From positions 1 to 7,507 of the forward strand of contig JAJCYK010000387.1 in assembly GCA_029262935.1 (NCBI GenBank): DNA of 7,507 bases. Reading direction: 5' to 3'. Below, one piece after another: positions 1 through 7,132 of the stretch. Numbering within the stretch: position 1 is the stretch's first letter; every line of letters starts with the position of its first letter. The notes below the pieces were generated by a model. It was not told the DNA's origin. It made no database searches and was given only the letters and a program-made list of their open reading frames with translations. A program made the position numbers and the translations under genes. The stretch comes from Cytophagales bacterium (GTDB lineage: Bacteria > Bacteroidota > Bacteroidia > Cytophagales > Cyclobacteriaceae).

Positions 1-1
1 A

Positions 2-934
2 GAAGCGCAAGAGGAAACCATGCGAATGCTGCAGGTTTACACGGACTTTGTGGAAGGCCATATGGCAGTCCCGGTAATTCAAGGTGTTAAGACAGCTTCA
101 GAGCGATTTGCAGGGGCGGTAGATACTTACTGTATTGAGTCACTTATGCAAGATGGTAAAGCGCTTCAAGCGGGTACTTCGCATTTTCTTGGGCAAAATT
201 TTGCTCGCGCCTTTGACGTTAAATTTGCTACTAAAGAAGGCGGACTGGAACATGTTTGGGGAACCAGTTGGGGCGTAAGTACCAGGCTTATGGGCGCTTT
301 GGTCATGGCTCATTCAGATGACAAGGGATTGATTCTGCCTCCAAAATTGGCGCCAATCCAAGTAGTAATTGTACCAATATTTAGAAATGAGGAGCAGCTG
401 GAGGCATTAACTCATGCCGCTCAAACCATTATGACCGAATTAAAAGCACTGGGCATCAGTGTGAAGTTTGATGATGATGAAACCCAAAAGCCAGGCTGGA
501 AGTTTGCGGAGTATGAATTAAAAGGAGTACCGATTCGCATGGCGCTGGGCCCAAGGGATTTGGAAAATGGCACTGTAGAAGTAGCGCGTAGGGACACATC
601 CGAAAAGGAAACGTACCCAATAGCAGGAATAGCCACCAAGGCACAGCAGCTTCTAGAAATTATCCAAGCAAGTATCTACCTAAATGCATTGACCTTTAGA
701 GAAGAAAACACCACTACTGTTGACTCTTATGAAGCGTTCAAAGAAGTGCTAGAATCTAAAGGAGGTTTTATTAAAGCCCATTGGAATGGAAGCGCGGAAA
801 CGGAAGAAAAAATTAAGGAAGAAACGAAAGCTACTATTCGATGCATTCCTTTGGAGGCTGAAAGTGATCCCGGCATTTGTATTTACAGCGGGATGCCCTC
901 CAAGCAATTAGTCATATTCGCCAAAGCTTATTAA
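2..934 (+). CDS. proS: Prolyl-tRNA synthetase, C-terminal part (5' end outside window)
   Basis: Class II aminoacyl-tRNA synthetase that attaches proline to tRNA-Pro in the cytosol. The reading frame is open from base 2, ahead of the first ATG at 20, and the residues before that ATG (EAQEET) continue the family's helix, so the gene is truncated by the window edge and does not start at 20. Numbering from the Met at 20, residues 1-109 are the end of the catalytic core. They include the ERFAGA..DTYCIE and [17 protein letters not shown] stretches and motif 3 (GVSTR, 85-89, with its ATP-binding Arg). Residues about 110-205 are the anticodon-binding domain, and the rest is the ProRS-specific C-terminal domain ending in the typical FAKAY. 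This marks the archaeal/eukaryote-like ProRS without an editing insertion, usually about 490 residues, so roughly 60% is visible. The zinc site of the C-terminal domain is mostly lost: only the Cys of CIYS remains where a CxxC pair is expected. It appears independent of the following genes or only loosely linked, with a 63-bp gap. Confidence 0.97.
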   Translation, partial: EAQEETMRMLQVYTDFVEGHMAVPVIQGVKTASERFAGAVDTYCIESLMQDGKALQAGTSHFLGQNFARAFDVKFATKEGGLEHVWGTSWGVSTRLMGALVMAHSDDKGLILPPKLAPIQVVIVPIFRNEEQLEALTHAAQTIMTELKALGISVKFDDDETQKPGWKFAEYELKGVPIRMALGPRDLENGTVEVARRDTSEKETYPIAGIATKAQQLLEIIQASIYLNALTFREENTTTVDSYEAFKEVLESKGGFIKAHWNGSAETEEKIKEETKATIRCIPLEAESDPGICIYSGMPSKQLVIFAKAY

Positions 935-943
935 GCTACTTCC

Positions 944-975
944 TTTGATTACCAATGGCCTTTTTTGTAGATTGA
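944..975 (+). promoter_or_regulatory. Weak candidate promoter for the NfeD-floA pair
   Basis: In the 63-bp gap after proS, a TTTG (944-947) lies 20 bases ahead of TAGATTGA (968-975). This resembles the Bacteroidota pattern TTTG-N19-21-TAnnTTTG, with the spacing right and the -7 element imperfect. Transcription would begin near 981 and leave a leader of about 17 bases before the ATG at 998. No hairpin terminator for proS is visible in the gap, so read-through from proS is an equally simple explanation. Confidence 0.25.
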
Positions 976-997
976 GCAATAGTGGACTTATAACCTA

Positions 998-1468
998 ATG
1001 ACCGATTGGCTTTCAGTATTACTCCTTATTGTGTGCGGCATCATTTTGTTGGTGATTGAGTTAGTTTTTGTACCTGGAACCACCGTGTTGGGCATCGTAG
1101 GTTTTGTAATGCTGATTGGAGGCGTGTATATAAGCTTTGCAAAATTTGGTCAAGTTACAGGCGGATGGGTATTAGCGGGTACCGCATTGATATCCATTCT
1201 AGCAGTTGTCTATAGTTTGCGATCTGGAACATGGAAGAAACTAGTATTGAGGTCCAGTATGGATAGCAAGGTCAATGAAAATGAGAAATTGGCACTACAA
1301 GTGGGGTTGAAAGGAGTTGCAATATCAGACCTTCGACCCATTGGTACCGCCGAATTTCTTGAGAAAACATACGAAGTTCAGACTCAAGGTAACTATCTAG
1401 TAGCTGGTACTCCTATAACAATATCTGCATTATCTAATAATAAAATTATCGTAGAACCTATTTCATAA
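998..1468 (+). CDS. Short NfeD-family membrane protein (flotillin partner)
   Basis: NfeD proteins are small membrane proteins that usually sit next to flotillin/SPFH genes and are thought to help the scaffold organise membrane microdomains. Three hydrophobic segments are visible at residues about 4-24, 28-47 and 54-74. They are followed by a basic linker (WKKLVLR, 79-85) and a C-terminal OB-fold-like NfeD domain at about 98-156. That domain carries the family signature [18 protein letters not shown] (103-120) and ends in IIVEPIS. At 156 residues it is the short form, which lacks the N-terminal ClpP-like serine protease domain of long NfeDs, so no proteolytic activity is expected. The ATG is bounded by an in-frame stop 18 bases upstream, and there is no Shine-Dalgarno sequence. 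Only four bases separate it from floA, so the two are almost certainly co-transcribed. The partnership with FloA comes from family knowledge and gene order. Confidence 0.9.
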   Translation: MTDWLSVLLLIVCGIILLVIELVFVPGTTVLGIVGFVMLIGGVYISFAKFGQVTGGWVLAGTALISILAVVYSLRSGTWKKLVLRSSMDSKVNENEKLALQVGLKGVAISDLRPIGTAEFLEKTYEVQTQGNYLVAGTPITISALSNNKIIVEPIS

Positions 1469-1472
1469 AAAG

Positions 1473-2471
1473 ATGGATTTAATCACAATGATTGGCATTG
1501 CCGTAGCCATAGTAGCCATATTTATAGTACTTTATATCATTCCGGTTAATCTATGGATCACCGCACTTTCTTCGGGGGTAAAAGTAGGTTTGATTGAGTT
1601 GGTGTTTATGCGGATTAGAAAAGTACCACCTGGAATTATCGTACGCGAAATGATTACGGCTACCAAGGCGGGTCTAGATATTACTACCAATGACCTTGAG
1701 ACTCACTATTTGGCAGGAGGGCATGTGTCCAACGTAATCAAGGCTTTAATAAGTGCAGACAAAGCAAACATCAACCTTACTTTCAAGCAAGCTACTGCCA
1801 TAGATTTGGCCGGCAGGGATGTGTTTGAAGCGGTGCAGATATCGGTGAATCCTAAAGTAATCAATACTCCTTTAGTTTCGGCAGTTGCTGGAGATGGCAT
1901 TCAATTACTGGCAAAGGCTAGAGTAACCGTGAGAGCAAACATCGAGCGCCTGGTAGGTGGTGCTGGCGAAGAGACCATTCTAGCAAGAGTAGGAGAAGGA
2001 ATTGTTACCTCAATTGGTTCTGCAGCTAAGTATACTGACGTATTGGAAAATCCAGACGACATTTCTAAATTGGTGTTACAGCGTGGCTTAGACGCTGGTA
2101 CTGCTTTTGAGATACTATCCATTGATATTGCCGATGTGGATGTGCCTAAAGTAGATGCGAACATTGGTGCTAAAGTACAAATTGATCAGGCAAACGCTGA
2201 CTTGAAAGTAGCAGAAGCTAAAGCGGAAGAGCGCAGAGCTATGGCGGTGGCTCACGAACAAGAGATGAAAGCTTTATCTCAAGAAATGCGAGCCCGGGTG
2301 ATTGAAGCAGAATCAGAAGTTCCTAAGGCCATGGCCGAGGCTTTTCGCAAAGGAAACCTAGGGATAATGGATTACTACCGAATGAAGAATATTGAATCGG
2401 ATACGGGTATGAGGGATTCAATATCAAAATCCGGAGATTCGGACGCTTCATCGGGTGATAAAGACAGCTAA
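1473..2471 (+). CDS. floA: Flotillin-like protein FloA (YqfA/UPF0365 family)
   Basis: Membrane-associated scaffold of the SPFH-like group. In Bacillus, FloA forms mobile foci in functional membrane microdomains that affect membrane fluidity and the assembly of membrane complexes. The 332-residue length matches the family (about 330). An N-terminal hydrophobic segment (residues about 3-30, with a mid-segment Pro) anchors the protein. The SPFH-like core follows, with the family stretches [18 protein letters not shown] (46-63), [19 protein letters not shown] (77-95) and [20 protein letters not shown] (146-165). Residues about 230-293 form the Ala/Glu-rich coiled coil ([19 protein letters not shown]) that drives oligomerisation. 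The [20 protein letters not shown] block (295-314) is also typical. The last 18 residues are a low-complexity Ser/Asp/Lys tail that is probably lineage-specific. It follows the NfeD gene by four bases (AAAG), and its stop overlaps the stop of the convergent WG-repeat gene by four bases. Confidence 0.95.
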   Translation: MDLITMIGIAVAIVAIFIVLYIIPVNLWITALSSGVKVGLIELVFMRIRKVPPGIIVREMITATKAGLDITTNDLETHYLAGGHVSNVIKALISADKANINLTFKQATAIDLAGRDVFEAVQISVNPKVINTPLVSAVAGDGIQLLAKARVTVRANIERLVGGAGEETILARVGEGIVTSIGSAAKYTDVLENPDDISKLVLQRGLDAGTAFEILSIDIADVDVPKVDANIGAKVQIDQANADLKVAEAKAEERRAMAVAHEQEMKALSQEMRARVIEAESEVPKAMAEAFRKGNLGIMDYYRMKNIESDTGMRDSISKSGDSDASSGDKDS

Positions 2472-4699
2472 AGTTTAACGGTTTCCCAAGGTTGCTTTTT
2501 TAGTAGAATGTAAAGGTCGTTCTTTATATCATACTGGATATCATCGTAGACCATTGGTATTACACTCACTCCTTGATCAGAGACCAAACTGAATTTGTTT
2601 TCTCGAGAAACGATCACAAACCCATTGCCGAGATCTTGGAATTCATCGTATTTGGGTGATAACAACATTTTACCAGTATTGTTCGCTAAGCCTTTTTTCT
2701 CGCCCTGATAGCACTTAAATCGACCTGCCGGCAGTCTTTCTATCTTATCATAAGACAATGAAACTTGTATTTTTCCTTGGAGGTCAACCACTCCATACTT
2801 ACCATTTTTAGAAACAATCGCGCTACCATTTTCGAAAGGACCAGCGGAATCATAAAGAGGCTGTATCTTTAAACGCTCTAGACGATTGATATACCCCCAT
2901 TTGCTATTAATTTTAATTGGAGACATCGTCTCGCTGAAGATTCCCACATTTTGATATCGATTGGCAATTCTCAATTTACCGTTTAAGTCTATAAACCCGT
3001 ATTGATTGTTAATCTTGACTCCAATAAATTCCTCATTTATAGTACGAAGTTCCTGAAAGGTTGGATGCTTAATAAATGTACGGCTTTGAACATTGAATAA
3101 ACCAGGTCCGAGACTATCTTGGTAGTGAAAGTAAAGGGGTGTTTGTTCAAGCGGTTTGATGCTTTGATATTTGGTAGTTAACAGCTGATCCCCACGCAAC
3201 GAGATCAAACCGTGACGATTAAATTGATCTTTTTCAATTATGGCGGTTCCCGATGCAGATAAGTAATTGGCGGTTTCATAAAGCACACCATCCTTGGTAT
3301 GTAACAGGCCGCGAAAGCGACCGTTTTGAAATAAGTAGGTGTTGGGGTTTATTTCTTCCAACCTGTAGTATCGGGGCATAATCACCCAGTCACCGGTGCG
3401 GTTAATAAGTCCCCAGCTCCCGCCGTATTTTGCGTGTGCTACTCCATTCATAAAAGCCCGAACTGCTTCATATTGTGGAGGGATCACTTCCACTCCACGT
3501 GTGTTAATAAAACCCCAACTCCCATGTCTTTTTACTGGGAATAGCCCCTCATGTCCTTTTTTAATTTCTTGGTACTCCTTTTGAGTAACCCTGACCATTT
3601 CGGAGTTAAGTAACATCCACTGCAGGTTTAGTCGGCGTATGCCTATGTATTCTCCATCAATCCACAAGGAGTCATATTCCAGGGGTACCAGAAGTTTCCC
3701 TTTGGTGTCTACCACTCCAAATAAAGGTCCCTGACGAATTATTGCTATACCATTCGTAAAGTCTCCAATTTGACAGCTTGCAAAACTCTTTATTTCAGAA
3801 CCTAATGTATTGATCAGGTAACTACCATTGGGCCCGGAAGCCAAGTATAAATTCTTGTCTATGGGATGCAAATTGTTAACCACATGAGTAGCCACATATT
3901 TGTTTTCGGAGGTTTTTAACTCAAAACTATCGAATGGTTTGCCCTTTACCTGGCCAGCATTTAACTGGATTTCTTGGTATTTAGGAGAAACGACAATCTG
4001 TCCTAGATGATTGATCAGGCCCAGTTTGCCCTGTTCTTTTATTATCGCGTAGTCCTTATTTAGAGGTTTAATGTTATCGTACAGATAAGGCATGACCGTC
4101 TGATAGTCTTGATCCAGTAGTCCATATTTCCAGGTACCTGCCCGTTTTAATGAAGTAATAATGAGCTCGTTAAAGCTTTCAAGGTGGTGGTATTGCAAAG
4201 ATAAAATGGTGTTTCCTTTGATATTTATTATCCCATAAACATCCTGTTTGGTAATATGATCGTATTTAGCAGCAATAATCAGGTCCTCATTTAAAGGGTG
4301 AAGTTGCGTATAATGAGGTGAAATGATCTTACGATTTTTGAGGTTTACCAATCCCCATAAACCGTTTTCTTTGTACCCTAGGACACCCTCCATAAGGATT
4401 AATCCACCTGCAGACCAACCCAGGTCATCATAGGTGGCTGGTATCAGAACTTTATTTCGATGATCCCTTAGACCCTTTTTGTCGTTTTTAGAAAAAATGG
4501 CGTATTCGCCAGTTTGGGAAATAGTAGCTTGGATGGATGTGATAGATAGGAATAAAAACCCGGTCAACAGCCACCTGCAACCGATTATGCTAATTTTAGA
4601 TAAGAAAATGCGATCCACTCTATTCCCTACATTAATTAATACCCCGCAAGTAATGGATATATTAGCATTTAGCCAAACTCCAAAAGTGCATTTTCTCAT
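2468..4699 (-). CDS. Large exported WG-repeat protein, about 18 units
   Basis: A 743-residue protein made almost wholly of WG-type repeats (KWGLIN..G..vipp.YD.i). These are beta-rich units thought to stack into a solenoid or propeller-like surface for binding; the ligand is unknown. Central W/Y/F-G positions fall near residues 116, 156, 193, 227, 293, 328, 396, 430, 464, 497, 533, 568, 602, 636, 670 and 704. Residues 76 and 361 mark degenerate units. Spacing is 33-36 residues from 293 onward and locks at 34 for the last five. There is no other domain. Residues 43-57 ([16 protein letters not shown] region) look like a signal-peptide core with a plausible cleavage after IQA (58), so the product is probably periplasmic or surface-exposed. 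From the ATG at 4699 the n-region would be unusually long. A GTG at 4618 (residue 28) gives a normal 31-residue signal peptide and has a weak AGGG upstream, so the true start is uncertain. It lies 37 bp after hemA on the same strand and is probably co-transcribed with it. No role in haem synthesis can be inferred. Confidence 0.9.
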   Translation of the reverse strand: MRKCTFGVWLNANISITCGVLINVGNRVDRIFLSKISIIGCRWLLTGFLFLSITSIQATISQTGEYAIFSKNDKKGLRDHRNKVLIPATYDDLGWSAGGLILMEGVLGYKENGLWGLVNLKNRKIISPHYTQLHPLNEDLIIAAKYDHITKQDVYGIINIKGNTILSLQYHHLESFNELIITSLKRAGTWKYGLLDQDYQTVMPYLYDNIKPLNKDYAIIKEQGKLGLINHLGQIVVSPKYQEIQLNAGQVKGKPFDSFELKTSENKYVATHVVNNLHPIDKNLYLASGPNGSYLINTLGSEIKSFASCQIGDFTNGIAIIRQGPLFGVVDTKGKLLVPLEYDSLWIDGEYIGIRRLNLQWMLLNSEMVRVTQKEYQEIKKGHEGLFPVKRHGSWGFINTRGVEVIPPQYEAVRAFMNGVAHAKYGGSWGLINRTGDWVIMPRYYRLEEINPNTYLFQNGRFRGLLHTKDGVLYETANYLSASGTAIIEKDQFNRHGLISLRGDQLLTTKYQSIKPLEQTPLYFHYQDSLGPGLFNVQSRTFIKHPTFQELRTINEEFIGVKINNQYGFIDLNGKLRIANRYQNVGIFSETMSPIKINSKWGYINRLERLKIQPLYDSAGPFENGSAIVSKNGKYGVVDLQGKIQVSLSYDKIERLPAGRFKCYQGEKKGLANNTGKMLLSPKYDEFQDLGNGFVIVSRENKFSLVSDQGVSVIPMVYDDIQYDIKNDLYILLKKQPWETVKL

Positions 4700-4736
4700 T
4701 AAAACCTACGCTTCTAAGATCGGGTGTGTTAATACC

Positions 4737-6017
4737 TTATTCTTGAGATGAAGACTCCTGCTCCAAATTAAAGAGGTCGTTTAGCAAATCTATGACTGTT
4801 TCCGCTTCCCCTCTTTTACAAGCTGCTTTTAACTGAAGCACGGGCAATTTAATAACCTTTTGCATCATGCTTTTTGTTACTTTTTCTACCATGTTAGCCT
4901 CTTCCTCAGAAGCATTTTTTAAATACCTGGCAATTTCATCCCTGCGAATTTGTTCCAGAGCATTTTTCAGCTTGTTGATGGTAGGATTGACACTCATTTC
5001 CTTACTCCAGTTGTGAAAATCTTCTATTGAATCTTTCACAATAGATTGCACTTGTGGAATGGATTCCATACGTCGAGCCAAGGCTTTGTCCGTCCTGGAT
5101 TGAATGTCGTCAATGTTGTATAACACTGCACCGTTTATATCTTCAACATCTCCTTCGATGCTACGGGGCATGGCTAGATCAATAAAGTATTTGTATCTAA
5201 GGGTGTCTTGATTTTGAATTTCTGATTTCCTTATGATCGGTTCAGAGCTCGAAACCGCAGAAACAATTACATCTGCTACATTTAGTTGTTGAGGTAATTC
5301 ACTCCAATCAATGGCTTGAAAACCGCATTCTTTAGCCAGGGTTTCACTGGTACTTTTCGTTCTGTTGGCTAGAACAACATGGTAAGACTCAAAACTTTTG
5401 TGCCCGGCCAGGTTCTTGCATAAATCACTGCCAATGGTACCCAGCCCTGCTAACAATATGGTAGGATTTTCAGAATATACCGCCAATTGCTCAATCAGCT
5501 CCAAAGTAGCATAACTAACGGATGCCGCTCCATCTCTAAAACCAGTTTCCTGGACTACTTTTTTGTTAACATAAAACGTAGTGTGCAACAGCCGGTGTAA
5601 AAATGGACCGGCTAGGTCAGCATCTGCTGCTTGCTGGTAGGCTTGTTTGACCTGATTGGTAATTTGCATGTCACCCACGATCTGGGACTCAAGGCCAATA
5701 GTGACATGGAACAAATGAGTCACCGCTAAATCATGGGAAGTTATTAATTCAAAACAGTCCAGCAATTGATTGCTATAGGCTATGTTGCGTTTTAATGCTA
5801 GGAGTTTTACTAAATCTTCGCCTAAATCCACATCTGAAGCATAGTAAACTTCGGTACGATTGCAGGTAGAAAGCACCAAAACGTCGCGGATAGCGTACAT
5901 ATCCCGGATGTGATCCAAAACATCTGCTGTTTCCGTTTGATTCAAAGCCAATTGTTCCCGAGTACTCACGGAAGCATTCTTATGAGAAATAGAGATGGCT
6001 TTAAATTTTCTATGCAT
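4737..6017 (-). CDS. hemA: Glutamyl-tRNA reductase
   Basis: Reduces glutamyl-tRNA(Glu) with NADPH to glutamate-1-semialdehyde, the first committed step of the C5 route to 5-aminolevulinate, haem and other tetrapyrroles; cytosolic homodimer. The 426 residues match the usual length. Domain order is as follows: an N-terminal catalytic domain (about 1-155) with the signature STCNRTEVY, whose nucleophile is Cys52; HLFHVTIGLESQIVGDMQI (101-119), which corresponds to the usual HLF..a.GLdS...GE.QI, with Asp116 where Glu is common; an NADPH-binding Rossmann domain with GLGTIG (191-196), LANRT (216-220) and DLAMPRSIEGDV (280-291); and a helical C-terminal dimerisation domain (about 320-415). The ATG is bounded by an in-frame stop 21-23 bases upstream. 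A strong -7 promoter element and a short AT-rich inverted repeat precede it. No other tetrapyrrole gene lies beside it in this window, and hemL/hemB must be elsewhere. The WG-repeat gene follows after 37 bp. Confidence 0.97.
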   Translation of the reverse strand: MHRKFKAISISHKNASVSTREQLALNQTETADVLDHIRDMYAIRDVLVLSTCNRTEVYYASDVDLGEDLVKLLALKRNIAYSNQLLDCFELITSHDLAVTHLFHVTIGLESQIVGDMQITNQVKQAYQQAADADLAGPFLHRLLHTTFYVNKKVVQETGFRDGAASVSYATLELIEQLAVYSENPTILLAGLGTIGSDLCKNLAGHKSFESYHVVLANRTKSTSETLAKECGFQAIDWSELPQQLNVADVIVSAVSSSEPIIRKSEIQNQDTLRYKYFIDLAMPRSIEGDVEDINGAVLYNIDDIQSRTDKALARRMESIPQVQSIVKDSIEDFHNWSKEMSVNPTINKLKNALEQIRRDEIARYLKNASEEEANMVEKVTKSMMQKVIKLPVLQLKAACKRGEAETVIDLLNDLFNLEQESSSQE

Positions 6018-6039
6018 AATTAATCCAATATTTAATTAT
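6016..6039. repeat. 8-bp inverted repeat at the hemA start
   Basis: ATAATTAA (6016-6023) and TTAATTAT (6032-6039) are perfect inverted arms around an 8-base spacer (TCCAATAT). The near arm overlaps two bases of the hemA start codon, and the far arm lies where the hemA transcript should begin. It could be an operator or a weak leader hairpin. The arms are pure A/T in an A/T-rich region, so chance is a real possibility. Confidence 0.4.
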
Positions 6040-6045
6040 CTTTTA

Positions 6046-6053
6046 CAAAGATA
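6046..6053 (-). promoter_or_regulatory. hemA: Bacteroidota-type -7 promoter element for hemA
   Basis: Read on the minus strand this is TATCTTTG, an exact match to the Bacteroidota primary-sigma -7 consensus TAnnTTTG. Transcription would start about 5-7 bases further, near 6040, and give a leader of about 22 bases before the hemA ATG. A good -33 TTTG is not present 19-21 bases upstream; the nearest is an ATTG at 6071-6068, which is too close. The call therefore rests on the -7 element and its position in a divergent gap. Confidence 0.55.
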
Positions 6054-6154
6054 AGGAGATTTCATTACAATATAATGCTTTTTTATATGAATCGCTGTAA
6101 TTTAGAAACGTTCTAGCCGCAAAAAAGGATGCTTTTAACATTAACAAAGCCATA

Positions 6155-6181
6155 TATAATCTATGTCTGAGACTAGGTTTT
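6155..6181 (+). promoter_or_regulatory. Weak candidate promoter elements for the HhH-protein gene
   Basis: The divergent gap must hold a plus-strand promoter if the HhH gene is expressed on its own. Two 7-of-8 matches to TAnnTTTG are present, TATGTCTG (6162-6169) and TAGGTTTT (6174-6181). A TATAAT lies at 6155-6160. None has a convincing -33 partner at the right distance. The first would give a start near 6176 and a leader of about 19 bases. I cannot choose between them. Confidence 0.2.
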
Positions 6182-6194
6182 TGTAATCTCGTTT

Positions 6195-7097
6195 ATGGTT
6201 AAAAAGTTCCTTAGTTGGACAAGAAATGTCTTGGGCTTTTCGCGCACAGAAACCTATGGTTACGCGGTAATAATAGCATCATTATTCTTAGTTTCAGCAC
6301 TATTTGAAGTAAAGAAGTTACATCTATCAGATTTAAACGATAAACAAGTTTCGGACGTGTCAAAAATAGACAGTTTGTTCAAATTGATGGCGTTAAATGA
6401 TAGTAAACTTCAGGTCCAATCTCCGATGTCGCTTTTTGATCCCAATCATGTTTCTTACGACTCCTTAGTACTTTGGGGTGTCCCTGCCCGGGTTGCTAAG
6501 AACCTCATTAGTTATAGAAAATCTGGAGGAAAGTACCGTTACAAAAAAGATGTTCGAAAGCTGTATGGCTTAAATGACAGCATATGGACCCGTATGGAAA
6601 AATTCGTAAACCTGCCGTCCAAAATACCTACCCAGTCTTGGGAAAAGACAGGGTCCAACCAAATGTCAAAAATTAATTTGGCAAGAAGGCGTCAAGTCTC
6701 TGCATTTGATCTAAATTTGGCTGACACCTCTCAACTTATGACCATAAGAGGTATAGGACCGGTATTTAGCAAGCGAATTATAAAATACCGTAATCTCCTA
6801 GGCGGCTTTTATAGTAAGGATCAATTGGATGAGGTTTACGGTTTATCGCTGCCGGTATTGTTGGTGTTAAAGCAGGCGGTGGTTATTAATTCGCAATTCA
6901 AATATCATAAGATTCAATTGAATACGTTTGATTACCAGAGTATAGCCCGGCATCCTTACCTGTCGTTTAAGCAAGCCAAAGCTATCATAGCTTACAGAAC
7001 GGCTCATGGCCCGTTTGAGAAATTGGAAACATTAAAAGCGATTCATTTAATAACGGATAGTACTTATATTAAGGTTTATCCGTATTTAGATTTTTGA
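6195..7097 (+). CDS. Membrane-anchored triple helix-hairpin-helix protein (ComEA-like)
   Basis: A 300-residue protein with an N-terminal transmembrane anchor (residues about 21-39, YGYAVIIASLFLVSALFEV, preceded by basic residues). After a linker (40-75) come three HhH units. Unit 1 (about 81-126) reads LVLWGVPARVAKNLISYR; unit 2 (about 171-217) has the textbook IRGIGPVFSKRIIKYR with G186-I-G188; unit 3 (about 240-287) has SFKQAKAIIAYR. Each ends in a GG/GPF-x-K/Y..L..V/I block, as in ComEA. HhH motifs bind DNA backbone without sequence specificity, and the anchored ComEA family serves as a DNA receptor in natural transformation. Here the role in DNA uptake is inferred from the fold, since no other competence gene is visible. 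Only unit 2 has the canonical GIG hairpin; units 1 and 3 (WGVP, HPYL) are degenerate and may be structural. An in-frame stop at 6174-6176 bounds the start. Bacteroidota commonly carry such proteins as hypothetical genes. Confidence 0.85.
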   Translation: MVKKFLSWTRNVLGFSRTETYGYAVIIASLFLVSALFEVKKLHLSDLNDKQVSDVSKIDSLFKLMALNDSKLQVQSPMSLFDPNHVSYDSLVLWGVPARVAKNLISYRKSGGKYRYKKDVRKLYGLNDSIWTRMEKFVNLPSKIPTQSWEKTGSNQMSKINLARRRQVSAFDLNLADTSQLMTIRGIGPVFSKRIIKYRNLLGGFYSKDQLDEVYGLSLPVLLVLKQAVVINSQFKYHKIQLNTFDYQSIARHPYLSFKQAKAIIAYRTAHGPFEKLETLKAIHLITDSTYIKVYPYLDF

Positions 7098-7113
7098 AAT
7101 AGGGCTATTTTTT
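7097..7113 (+). terminator. Possible weak AT-rich terminator hairpin
   Basis: Directly after the HhH gene's stop, AAATA (7097-7101) and TATTT (7106-7110) can pair around a four-base GGGC loop and are followed by three more T's. The stem is short and nearly all A/T, and the next gene starts only 20 bases later, so it may not terminate at all. Confidence 0.2.
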
Positions 7114-7132
7114 GGAATTTGCGTCTTCAACC

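Noticed and set aside
421..644. Minus-strand open frames inside proS
   Set aside because: They overlap the conserved anticodon-binding domain of proS and have no start context or similarity to support them.
1706..2164. Two minus-strand open frames inside floA (64 and 87 codons)
   Set aside because: They are antisense to a well-conserved gene, show no recognisable family features, and are explained by floA codon composition.
2471..2510. Possible terminator for floA at the T-run near 2496-2502
   Set aside because: The T-run lies inside the WG gene, and no stable stem directly precedes it (CCAAGG alone is too short).
3396..3584. Plus-strand open frame of 62 codons within the WG-repeat gene
   Set aside because: It is the complement of two canonical WG units, and its odd Pro/Cys-rich product is a shadow of the repeat coding.
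4479..4751. Plus-strand open frame of 90 codons across the WG gene start and the hemA end
   Set aside because: It is antisense to the signal-peptide region and the hemA stop, with no family features or promoter. The overlap with two supported genes makes it unlikely.
6132..6160. Sigma-70-like promoter with TTAACA and TATAAT ahead of the HhH gene
   Set aside because: The spacer is only 14 bases from the first TTAACA and 8 from the second, and this consensus is not the usual one in Bacteroidota. It is mentioned only within the weak promoter entry.
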